Positions 1 through 6,867 of a stretch of 64,000 nt of DNA are shown here, one piece after another. The position numbers and the translations under genes were made by a program. Position 1 is the stretch's first letter, and the number at the start of each line of letters is the position of its first letter. The stretch is from assembly GCA_964570895.1 (NCBI GenBank), contig CAZMZD010000005.1, positions 25,463-89,462 of the forward strand, given 5' to 3'. The DNA is from RGIG1918 sp964570895 (GTDB lineage Bacteria > Cyanobacteriota > Vampirovibrionia > Gastranaerophilales > Gastranaerophilaceae). Below the pieces are notes generated by a model, which searched no databases, was not told where the DNA came from, and saw only the letters and a list, made by a program, of their open reading frames with translations.

Positions 1-668
1 TCAATAACTGTGTTGATGTCATTTTTGAGTTCTTTATCTTCGATTATTTTTTCTATGTTTTGTCTTTTGTCTTCAATAATTTCGCCGTATGATAGTGAGT
101 TTTCTTGCCCAAAATTGCAAGCTTCGTCGAGCGAAATTTTTTGCATATATGTGTTTAGATATAATTCAATTTTACTTTCTTCAATTTTCATTTCTTCGCA
201 GATTTTTGAAGTTTGAACTTCGCAACCGTATTTTTGTTCAAGATTTTTTCTTACTTTGTTATATTTCGAAAGTGTTTCTTGAATATAAACCGGAATTTTC
301 ACGCAATTTGATTGTTCTGAAATTGCTTTAAACATTGCTTGTTTAATCCACCAGCTTGCGTAAGTGCCAAATCTGAAACCAAGTTCCGGTTTAAATTTTT
401 CAACAGAGTTAATTAGCGCAATATTCCCTTCTTGAATTAAATCTACCATTGGGAGAGGGCTTTTGTGAATGGCAGTTTTAGCAATTTTTACAACAAGGTT
501 CAAATTAGCTTGAACAAGCAATCTTTTTGCAAGTTTGTCGCCTTTAAGAGCAAGGCGCGCAAGTTCTAATTCCCTTTCAGCTGAAAGCTCTTCATACTTT
601 GCAATTTTTCTTAAATAAATTCTAATCGCATCATCGTTTTGCAAATTTACAATCACCGCATTTTTCAT
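1..668 (-). CDS. Sigma-70 family RNA polymerase sigma factor (3' end beyond window)
   Basis: About 222 residues are visible; the C-terminus lies outside the window. Near the start is a region 1.2-like segment (DDAIRIYLRKI). Region 2 follows at about residues 45-115 with the core-binding DLIQEGNIAL and the -10-binding FGTYASWWIKQAM segment, then region 3. Region 4, which reads the -35 element, would be beyond the edge. The SWWIKQA form resembles group 1/2 (RpoD/RpoS-like) factors rather than FliA. The ATG start is supported by AGGAG seven bases upstream. It is transcribed divergently from the unknown membrane protein at 962, and the shared intergenic region holds a four-box dyad. It may be an alternative factor serving the unusual promoters in this window; that is inference. 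Confidence 0.9.
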   Translation of the reverse strand, partial: MKNAVIVNLQNDDAIRIYLRKIAKYEELSAERELELARLALKGDKLAKRLLVQANLNLVVKIAKTAIHKSPLPMVDLIQEGNIALINSVEKFKPELGFRFGTYASWWIKQAMFKAISEQSNCVKIPVYIQETLSKYNKVRKNLEQKYGCEVQTSKICEEMKIEESKIELYLNTYMQKISLDEACNFGQENSLSYGEIIEDKRQNIEKIIEDKELKNDINTVI

Positions 669-825
669 TATACAATCTCCTATTTATGGAACGCACGAAA
701 TTTAGACCCTCTTTTAAGCCGTTTTTTGAGGGAGTTTTGAAGAATTTAGATATGGATAAAACAAACTAAAGATATAAGGAATATATACTCAATATATCAT
801 CGGTTATTTTTTCTTGCAAGTCTTT

Positions 826-884
826 TGTTAAGAAATGTTAAAATGAATTTCATTTTTTGTATGCTATCTTAACATATCTTAACA
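826..884. promoter_or_regulatory. Four-box dyad operator: tandem 10-bp TGTTAA boxes facing tandem TTAACA boxes
   Basis: Two TGTTAA boxes start at 826 and 836, and an exact tandem repeat of TATCTTAACA occupies 865-874 and 875-884. The two pairs face each other across 19 bp. Each pair has a 10-bp period, so both boxes lie on one helix face. The right pair is centred 87 bp before the downstream start codon, as in other promoters of this window. It lies between the sigma factor gene and the 962 gene and could control both. No known regulator was matched. Confidence 0.55.
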
Positions 885-897
885 TTTTTTTTGCGCA

Positions 898-931
898 AGG
901 CAATTATTTTTCAAAAATTAACTTTATTAAA
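898..931 (+). promoter_or_regulatory. AGGCAATT-type promoter element of the 962 gene
   Basis: AGGCAATT (898-905) is followed by TATTAAA (925-931). The same pair at nearly the same spacing precedes the genes at 2337, 24545, 49691 and 58971. TATTAA could be a -10. AGGCAATT is not a sigma-70 -35 sequence and sits about 3 bp too far away, so an alternative sigma factor or an activator site is possible. Confidence 0.45.
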
Positions 932-961
932 CTACGGATATTAATTAAGGAGTTATATTTT

Positions 962-1726
962 ATGCAAAATGTTAGTCTGCAACCAAACGTTGAGGCACTT
1001 CAAGCTCAACAAGGCGCGCAACAAATAGCGGACACTTCCTTGTTTGCAAACCAAAATGCAAATTTAGAAGCAACCCCTCAGGCTGATACTTTAGAATTAT
1101 CAACCCAAGAACAACCTAAAAAGAGCAAAAAGGGCTTATTGATTAAATTAGGCGTTGCGGTGGCAGCAGCTGCAGCGGTGGGTATCGGCATTAAAACAGG
1201 CAAAATAAAAAATCCGTTCAAGAAAAACGATATTGTAAAAGTTGCAGATGACGTGGAAGATATTGCAGAAAAAGGAAAAGAAGCAGCTAAAGATATTGTA
1301 AACAAAGGAAAAGGGGCAGCAGAAGATGTTGCAAATAAAGGAGAAGAAATAGTCAAAATGGCTACTCCTGAAAAACCTCAAGTTTATAAAGTTTTAGGTA
1401 AAAGAATTAAATCGTATCAAAATGAAGGCAAAAAAGTGATTAGCAAAAATGCATACAAAGAAAATTTGAAAATGATTAAGCAACTAGATTCAAAAGTTGT
1501 TAAAAGAATGTCGGATGATACTTTGAAAACCTTATTATTTAATACTCCGTGCCAAATAAAGCAAGAATCACTTGATGTAATTAAAAAGTTTACTCCTGAA
1601 CAAATGACAAACATTATGAATAATGAGCTTGGTCCAGAGTCGCTTACAAATTTATTGCTGGGGCGCTTTAATTTATCAAGCGATTTTGCGGATTTAACAA
1701 AATGCTTGGAAAGATTTGCAAAATAA
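962..1726 (+). CDS. Unknown single-pass membrane protein, paralogue of the 2337 gene
   Basis: 254 residues; the function is not recognised. Residues 1-55 are polar, Gln/Asn-rich and probably disordered. A KKSKKG basic patch precedes one Ala/Gly-rich transmembrane helix (about 58-77), so the N-terminus is probably cytoplasmic. Residues 91-135 form a Lys/Glu/Ala amphipathic segment with the near-repeat KGKEAAKDIVNKGKGAAEDV, followed by an uncharacterised helical C-terminal domain. The ATG at 962 is chosen because AAGGAG lies just upstream and because the paralogue begins with the same MQNV; the frame is open further upstream to 857. The first 80 residues and the promoter match the 2337 gene, while the C-terminal parts differ completely. 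Confidence 0.8.
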   Translation: MQNVSLQPNVEALQAQQGAQQIADTSLFANQNANLEATPQADTLELSTQEQPKKSKKGLLIKLGVAVAAAAAVGIGIKTGKIKNPFKKNDIVKVADDVEDIAEKGKEAAKDIVNKGKGAAEDVANKGEEIVKMATPEKPQVYKVLGKRIKSYQNEGKKVISKNAYKENLKMIKQLDSKVVKRMSDDTLKTLLFNTPCQIKQESLDVIKKFTPEQMTNIMNNELGPESLTNLLLGRFNLSSDFADLTKCLERFAK

Positions 1727-1750
1727 TATCCAAAAAACAATATAACTTCA

Positions 1751-1780
1751 AAAGACAGGGTTTGCGCCCTGTCTTTTTCT
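1751..1780 (+). terminator. Intrinsic terminator of the 962 gene
   Basis: AAAGACAGGG and CCCTGTCTTT form a perfect 10-bp stem with a 6-nt loop, followed by TTCT. It begins 25 bp after the stop codon. Confidence 0.9.
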
Positions 1781-1802
1781 ATAATTTTGCAAAAAAAATA
1801 AG

Positions 1803-2160
1803 TTGTAGGGCACGTTTATACACACCACATAATCATTTGTTTTGTTTTGTTTTGTTTTGTTTTGTTTTGTTTTGTTTTGTTTTGTTTTGTCAGGCAATGC
1901 ATGACCTACGAGCTGCATTGCAACTAAAATATAAAAGCTGTCATCCTGAAAGCGTAGAAAATGAGGTTAAGCCGTAATTTTCAAGCTGTTCAGGATCTTA
2001 TAAACCTTGAACCGCAACAAACAATGTGGAGCTTCATTAATTGGCAAGATGCTGAAACGAGTTCAGCATGACGTACTGCATTTTAGCCTGTATGTTGGGC
2101 ATAACTGCCCAACAAGCTGAAGCAGGTCGTGGGTGCGTTTATACACGCCAAATAACCTTC
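1803..2160. repeat. Intergenic repeat field 1
   Basis: A mosaic of elements that recur in the other repeat fields: degenerate GCGTTTATACGC-type dyads (near 1808 and 2131), a degenerate GTCAGGCA/TGCCTGAC palindrome (1890), a roughly 65-bp element bounded by TCCTGAA and TTCAGGA (about 1944-2001), a GCTGAAACGAGTTCAGC hairpin (about 2050), and GTTGGGCA-4-TGCCCAAC (2094-2113). I see no credible gene here; the open frames run straight through the palindromes. Confidence 0.8.
1836..1890 (+). repeat. TTTGT pentanucleotide microsatellite, 11 units
   Basis: Eleven perfect tandem TTTGT units. Perfect pentanucleotide arrays change length by slippage. This one is about 450 bp from the nearest downstream start codon and in no gene, so a phase-variation role is not evident. 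Confidence 0.9.
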
Positions 2161-2243
2161 AAGATATCAGCTTAATTTAATTAATAAAAAGGTATAGTGC
2201 AAACCATATTTTTTAAAAATAAATCCATTTTTTGCGTATATGC

Positions 2244-2306
2244 TTAACAATTTTTAATATTAGCTTCCCCTTAGGCAATTATTTTTTGTCAACCAACTTA
2301 ATTAAA
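2244..2306 (+). promoter_or_regulatory. Promoter region of the 2337 gene, paralogous to that of the 962 gene
   Basis: TTAACA (2244-2249) and TTAATA (2254-2259) are 10 bp apart. AGGCAATT occupies 2273-2280, exactly 64 bp before the ATG as in the 962 gene. AATTAAA lies at 2300-2306, where the 962 promoter has TATTAAA. About 65 bp of leader are visibly homologous to the 962 leader, so gene and promoter were duplicated together. Confidence 0.45.
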
Positions 2307-2336
2307 CCGTGAATATTGTTTGAAAGGTTATCTATA

Positions 2337-3422
2337 ATGCAAAATGTTACCATACAGCCAAACATCGGGGCGCTTCAGGCTCAACAGAGTGCGCAGCAGC
2401 ATCCAAACGCTCCTGTAACCAATCAAAGTATTAATCCTGATACGACCTCTCAAGAGGACATTTTGCAACTTTCAGGCAAACAACCGCCAAAGAAAAATAA
2501 AAAAGGTTTAATGATCACCCTTGGCGCATTGGCTGCCCTTGCTGTTGGTGCCGTAATTGCGCTTAAAACAGGAAAAGTTGGCAAGGATAGCCCACAAGCA
2601 CTTATGAAAGAAGCGAAAGAAATGAAAAAAAGTGCCCTAAAGCTCATTGATGAAATTGATGATGATGTTATTGATAAATTGGAAACTAAAGGCACGCAGC
2701 TTATTGAACAAGCAGACGCTGACATTGTTAGGCCTTTGAAATATAGAGGTACAGATTTTTTAGACGATACTGCCAAAATACAAGAATATATTAGTGACAC
2801 TTCAAACGGCTTCAAGTCTATTAAAAAAGACAATGAAGGCAATATTCTTTTTGAATTTGTAAAATCAATCAGGAATGGTGACAGTGTGGTCGAGCACACG
2901 TATTCAGGAAAAATTCAAAAAGAATTTGATGAATTTAATGTATTCGATGATGTTGATGATATCCTTGCCTTTGCTGAAGCCAGAAGTTACAAAGGTGGTT
3001 GTTTCTCTTTAGATTCAGTTGCCTCGGCAAAAGATAATATTTATTGTAGTGACAGAGTGCTGCTTGATGACTTTTTTTATGGCAAAGGAATTATAAAAGA
3101 AAACGGTAAAATTGCTAAAATTGCAGATGTGGTTAATGTCAAAAAAAGTGAAGACGGTAAATATGTTCTCAATGAAATGTATGGCAAAAATTTTGATATT
3201 CTAAATTGGGCTTCGTCCTCATTTGAATTCGAAAAAGGGGTTGGTTTTGATAATGGAAAAATTGTAGAATTTGCTGATTGCACTGCAATAGACAAGGCGG
3301 GCGAGCCTTTCAAGCGCCTTGAATTAGGTGATAATGGGAAAATGATTGCGCATATAAATGATGTTAAATACATCTTGGAAGATGGCAAATGGAAAAAAGT
3401 TGCTGAACAGATGAATGGTTAA
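2337..3422 (+). CDS. Unknown single-pass membrane protein, paralogue of the 962 gene
   Basis: 361 residues; the function is not recognised. The N-terminus (MQNV, LQAQQ, KKNKKGLM) and the transmembrane helix at about 56-77 are clearly homologous to the 962 protein. After residue 85 the two diverge. Here the C-terminal part (about 150-361) is rich in short beta-type segments ending in DNGK or EDGK turns (IKENGKIAKI, GFDNGKIVEF, LGDNGKMIAH), suggesting a beta-rich repeat domain outside the membrane. The ATG at 2337 follows GAAAGG and matches the paralogue's start. The shared anchor with a swapped C-terminal module suggests a modular surface or sensor family; this is inference. Confidence 0.8.
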   Translation: MQNVTIQPNIGALQAQQSAQQHPNAPVTNQSINPDTTSQEDILQLSGKQPPKKNKKGLMITLGALAALAVGAVIALKTGKVGKDSPQALMKEAKEMKKSALKLIDEIDDDVIDKLETKGTQLIEQADADIVRPLKYRGTDFLDDTAKIQEYISDTSNGFKSIKKDNEGNILFEFVKSIRNGDSVVEHTYSGKIQKEFDEFNVFDDVDDILAFAEARSYKGGCFSLDSVASAKDNIYCSDRVLLDDFFYGKGIIKENGKIAKIADVVNVKKSEDGKYVLNEMYGKNFDILNWASSSFEFEKGVGFDNGKIVEFADCTAIDKAGEPFKRLELGDNGKMIAHINDVKYILEDGKWKKVAEQMNG

Positions 3423-3445
3423 TTTCAAAAACAATATAATTTCAA

Positions 3446-3479
3446 AAAAAGCAGGGCTTAAAACTAAACCCTACTTTTT
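3446..3479 (+). terminator. Intrinsic terminator of the 2337 gene
   Basis: An imperfect hairpin of AAAAAGCAGGG against CCCTACTTTTT with a T run on the 3' arm, 24 bp after the stop. The sequence through about 3520 is repeated nearly exactly at 3991-4065. Confidence 0.75.
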
Positions 3480-3480
3480 C

Positions 3481-3990
3481 CTTAAGCTTTATGTCTGTCA
3501 GGCAATGCCTGACCTACGAATTTATATTTTATGTTGTTGGGGTGAACCCTCAACCTACGGGCTAATTTTTCAAAATTTTTATCACTAAACAGAAAAAGCG
3601 GAGAGGTTTTGCGGTCACAACATTGGTTGCGTTCAGTGAAGCATATTTTTGTTAAATAGCTATTCGCAAAAGCTCGACTGCGATTTCTGAGATAAAAATT
3701 TGAAAAATGGCAAGAGTCAAACAAGAGCCCATGTTTCTTTCTTTTGCTTCGTTTTCTTTCTTTGCGTTACGGCGCTTGAGTGTCAAAGAAAGAAAACGAA
3801 GAAGGGCAAAAATAATGTGTATTGCAATAATTGGCAAGATCCTGAACAGCTCGAAAATTACGGTTTCACCTTATTTTCTACGCTTTCAGGATGACAGTTT
3901 GTGTATTTAAGTTGCCTAGCAAGTACGCCCAACCTACGTGCTGACCTACAATTGCCGTGCTTTTAAAATGACAGCTTATATTAATTATTA
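3481..3990. repeat. Intergenic repeat field 2
   Basis: Contains the perfect palindrome GTCAGGCA-A-TGCCTGAC (3497-3513), the left copy of the long inverted repeat (3566-3745), a 15-bp hairpin CGTTTTCTTTCTTTG (3750-3764) against its complement (3784-3798), and an inverted copy of the TCCTGAA...TTCAGGA element (about 3838-3893). Another GTCAGGCA palindrome follows at 4042-4058. No credible gene is seen here. Confidence 0.8.
3566..3745 (+). repeat. Left copy of a long-range inverted repeat (partner at 63299-63482)
   Basis: About 180 bp recur in reverse orientation near the other end of the window. Long identical blocks include GCGGAGAGGTTTTGCGGTCA and the stretch around AAAAGCTCGACTGCGATTTC. No coding sense is apparent. 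Confidence 0.85.
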
Positions 3991-4024
3991 AAAAGACAGG
4001 GCTTAAAACTAAACCCTGCCTTTT
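3991..4024 (-). terminator. Terminator downstream of ppdK
   Basis: Read on the minus strand, AAAAGGCAGGGTTT pairs with AAGCCCTGTCTTTTT and is followed by T-rich sequence. It lies 64 bp beyond the ppdK stop and is a second copy of the hairpin at 3446-3479. Confidence 0.7.
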
Positions 4025-4087
4025 CCTTAAGCTTTATGTCTGTCAGGCAATGCCTGACTACGATTGCTTTGTATCTGCCGCGGTATG

Positions 4088-6739
4088 TTATTTATTTTCC
4101 AAAACCGCTTGAGCTGCTGCAAGTTTTGCTTGAGGAACTCTGAATGGTGAGCATGAAACATAATCCAAGCCGATTTTGTGGCTGAATTTAACTGAATCAG
4201 GGTCGCCACCGTGTTCGCCGCAAACGCCGCCGAGCAATTTAGCATTAACTGACTTACCTTTTGCCATTGCCATTTCGATTAATTGACCAACGCCTTTTGT
4301 ATCAAGTGTGACAAATGGGTTAGAAGGCAAGATTTTTTGTTCAACATAGTTTTTCAAGAATTTGCCTTCAGCGTCATCTCTTGAATAGCCGAATGTCATT
4401 TGAGTTAAGTCGTTTGTGCCGAATGAGAAAAATTCTGCATATTCTGCAATTTCATCAGCTGTGAGCGCTGCACGAGGAATTTCAATCATTGTGCCAAATT
4501 TATACTCAACTTTAATGCCTTTTTCTGCCATAACAAGGTCAGCCACTTTAACTAAAACATCTTTTGCTGTTTTAAGTTCGTTAACATGCCCGATAAGCGG
4601 AATCATAATGTATGGTTTAACTTTGTAGCCTTCTTTTGCTAAATCACAGCAAGCTTCAAAAATTGCTCTAACTTGCATTTCGTTGATTTCAGGATAAGTT
4701 AAACCCAATCTGCAACCACGAAGCCCCATCATTGGGTTAGATTCAGACAAGCTTTCAACAATTTCAAGCATTTTTTCATCTTCTGTATAGTCTTGTTTAA
4801 GCGCTTTTTTAGTTGCAACTTTTTCAACAAGTTCCATTTTAGAAGGTAAAAATTCGTGAAGTGGTGGGTCTAGAAGACGAACTGTGAGCGGTTTGTCGCC
4901 CAATGCTTTGAACATTGCATAGAAGTCTGCATATTGCATTGGAAGAAGTTTTGCAAGAGCTTCTTTTCTTGCTTCTGTTGTTCCTGCAATAATCATTTTT
5001 TGAACCCAAGGAAGTCTGTCAGGGTCCATAAACATGTGTTCTGTTCTGCAAAGCCCAACGCCTTCTGCGCCGAATTTAAGAGCATTTTCAATGTCTTTTG
5101 GAGTGTCTGCGTTAGCTTCAACTGTCATTGTTCTAATTTCGTCAACCCAAGTGAAGAATTTTTCGAAATCTGAGTCAATACCAGCTTCAACTAATTCAAT
5201 AGCGCCTTCCATAACTTCGCCTGTGCCACCATCAAGAGAAATGACATCGTCTTTGTGGAACACTGTGCCGTCTGCGCAAGTGATTGTTTCAGCTTTAAGG
5301 TCAATTGTTAAGTCTTCGCAACCTGAAACGCAAGGTTTGCCCATGCCTTTTGCAACAACTGCTGCGTGAGATGTTGCGCCACCGCGAAGAGTCAAAACGC
5401 CTTGAGCAACTGCCATACCGTGAATGTCATCCGGACAAGTTTCAATACGAACCAAGATAACTTTTTCACCTGCTTCGCCGCGAGCTGCTGCTTCTTCAGT
5501 GTCAAATACAATTTTACCAACTGCAGCCCCAGGAGAAGCGTTTACGCCTTTTGAAACTTTGTGAGCGTGCTTAACAGCTGCCGGGTTGAAGCAAGGAAGT
5601 AAAACTTGGTAAACTGAATATGGGTCAACAAGTTTAACTGCTTCTTCTTTCGTAATAACGCCTTCTTCGAACATATCAACAGCAATTTTGATAGCAGCTT
5701 TAGCTGTTCTTTTGCCGTTTCTTGTTTGAAGAATCCAAAGTTTTCCTCTTTCAATTGTAAATTCCATATCTTGAACATCGTGATATCCGCGTTCAAGTTG
5801 TTTTGCAATTGTTACATATTGTTTGTAAAGTTCCGGCATATCAGTTTCAAGTTCGCTGATTTGTTTTGGAGTTCTGATACCGGCAACAACGTCTTCGCCT
5901 TGTGCGTTGATTAAATATTCACCGTAGAATTTGTTTTCGCCTGTTGCAGGGTTTCTTGTGAAAGATACGCCTGTTGCAGAGTCGTCGCCCATGTTTCCGA
6001 ATACCATTGTTTGAACGTTAACAGCGGTACCGAAATTGTGGTCAATTTTATTCATATTTCTGTATGCAACTGCACGAGGAATATTCCAAGAACGGAACAC
6101 TGCTTCAATTGCTTCTTGAAGTTGAACGTATGGGTCTTGCGGGAATTCTTTACCTGTCACTTCTTTAATAACATTTTTGTAAGCAGGAATTAAAGATTTC
6201 AAACCTTCAACTGAAATTTCAGTGTCTTCTTTAACGCCTTCACGTTCTTTAACTCTTTCAAGTTCAGATTCAAAATATTTTTGTCTGTCCATTTCCCAAG
6301 CAACAGAACCGAACATTGTTAAGAAACGACGGTAACTGTCATAGCAGAAACGTGGGTTATTTGTTAATTTAACCATTGCTTCAACTGTTTCATCGTTTAA
6401 ACCAAGGTTCAAGATTGTTTCCATCATCCCTGGCATAGAAACTCTTGCACCGGATCTAACTGAAACAAGAAGTGGATTTTCTAAACTTCCGAATTTTTTA
6501 CCCGTAACAGCTTCAACGTCTTTTAAAGCTTCTCTAACTTCGTCCATCACGCCATCAGGCATTTTGTTTCCGTTATTGATGTATTCCATACAAGTTTCAG
6601 TTGTAATGGTCAAACCTGGGGGAACGGGTAACCCTAAATTTGTCATCTCAGCAAGGTTTGCGCCTTTGCCACCTAAAAGGTTACGTAGAGAGGCATCGCC
6701 TTCCTTGAATAACCACACTCTTTTTGTTGCTGTTTGCAT
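4088..6739 (-). CDS. ppdK: Pyruvate, phosphate dikinase
   Basis: 883 residues, normal length for the family. The enzyme interconverts pyruvate + ATP + Pi and phosphoenolpyruvate + AMP + PPi in the cytoplasm. The N-terminal nucleotide-binding domain shows GGKGANLAEM and SVRSGARVSMPGMMETILNLG (split here as SVRSGARVSMPG and MMETILNLG). The phosphohistidine domain has GGATSHAAVV with the swivelling His at residue 458. The C-terminal PEP/pyruvate barrel contains GLCRTEHMFM and the GVCGEHGGD motif with the catalytic Cys near residue 839. The ATG has GAAGGAG ten bases upstream. That ribosome binding site can pair over 15 bp with a segment about 55 nt earlier (see leader). In a fermenter it can run in either direction, depending on PPi and energy state. 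Confidence 0.98.
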   Translation of the reverse strand: MQTATKRVWLFKEGDASLRNLLGGKGANLAEMTNLGLPVPPGLTITTETCMEYINNGNKMPDGVMDEVREALKDVEAVTGKKFGSLENPLLVSVRSGARVSMPGMMETILNLGLNDETVEAMVKLTNNPRFCYDSYRRFLTMFGSVAWEMDRQKYFESELERVKEREGVKEDTEISVEGLKSLIPAYKNVIKEVTGKEFPQDPYVQLQEAIEAVFRSWNIPRAVAYRNMNKIDHNFGTAVNVQTMVFGNMGDDSATGVSFTRNPATGENKFYGEYLINAQGEDVVAGIRTPKQISELETDMPELYKQYVTIAKQLERGYHDVQDMEFTIERGKLWILQTRNGKRTAKAAIKIAVDMFEEGVITKEEAVKLVDPYSVYQVLLPCFNPAAVKHAHKVSKGVNASPGAAVGKIVFDTEEAAARGEAGEKVILVRIETCPDDIHGMAVAQGVLTLRGGATSHAAVVAKGMGKPCVSGCEDLTIDLKAETITCADGTVFHKDDVISLDGGTGEVMEGAIELVEAGIDSDFEKFFTWVDEIRTMTVEANADTPKDIENALKFGAEGVGLCRTEHMFMDPDRLPWVQKMIIAGTTEARKEALAKLLPMQYADFYAMFKALGDKPLTVRLLDPPLHEFLPSKMELVEKVATKKALKQDYTEDEKMLEIVESLSESNPMMGLRGCRLGLTYPEINEMQVRAIFEACCDLAKEGYKVKPYIMIPLIGHVNELKTAKDVLVKVADLVMAEKGIKVEYKFGTMIEIPRAALTADEIAEYAEFFSFGTNDLTQMTFGYSRDDAEGKFLKNYVEQKILPSNPFVTLDTKGVGQLIEMAMAKGKSVNAKLLGGVCGEHGGDPDSVKFSHKIGLDYVSCSPFRVPQAKLAAAQAVLENK

Positions 6740-6750
6740 AAAGTGTTTAC

Positions 6751-6834
6751 TCCTTCTCTATTTAAGTATTAGTACCTATTATGCTGAAAATTCTAACATA
6801 AGCACACCACTTATGCAAATTAAATAGAGAAGGA
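6751..6834 (-). promoter_or_regulatory. ppdK leader with Shine-Dalgarno-sequestering inverted repeat
   Basis: On the minus strand, TCCTTCTCTATTTAA (6834-6820) is perfectly complementary to TTAAATAGAGAAGGA (6765-6751), which contains most of the ppdK Shine-Dalgarno GAAGGAG. Between them, CATAAG and CTTATG (6815-6810 and 6802-6797) form an inner hairpin. If transcription begins upstream of 6834, the leader can hide the ribosome binding site. A -10-like TATAAAT at about 6842-6836 would start the RNA inside the left arm, so the true start site decides this. Confidence 0.55.
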
Positions 6835-6867
6835 TTTATAACTAAAGTTGGGTGGTTTTTATAATGC

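Noticed and set aside
898..931. Sigma-54 promoter reading of the AGGCAATT element
   Set aside because: The GG is present but there is no GC at the -12 position with the fixed 10-bp spacing.
1836..1890. Regular short repeats that might be a CRISPR array
   Set aside because: The unit is 5 bp with no spacers and no cas genes nearby; it is a microsatellite.
3700..3910. Overlapping open frames of 64-67 codons in repeat field 2
   Set aside because: They run through a perfect hairpin and repeats found elsewhere in inverted orientation, have no ribosome binding site, and the translation is low-complexity Phe/Ser/Lys.
4934..6193. Several open frames antisense to ppdK
   Set aside because: They mirror the codon pattern of the conserved PPDK gene and show no family resemblance or start signals.
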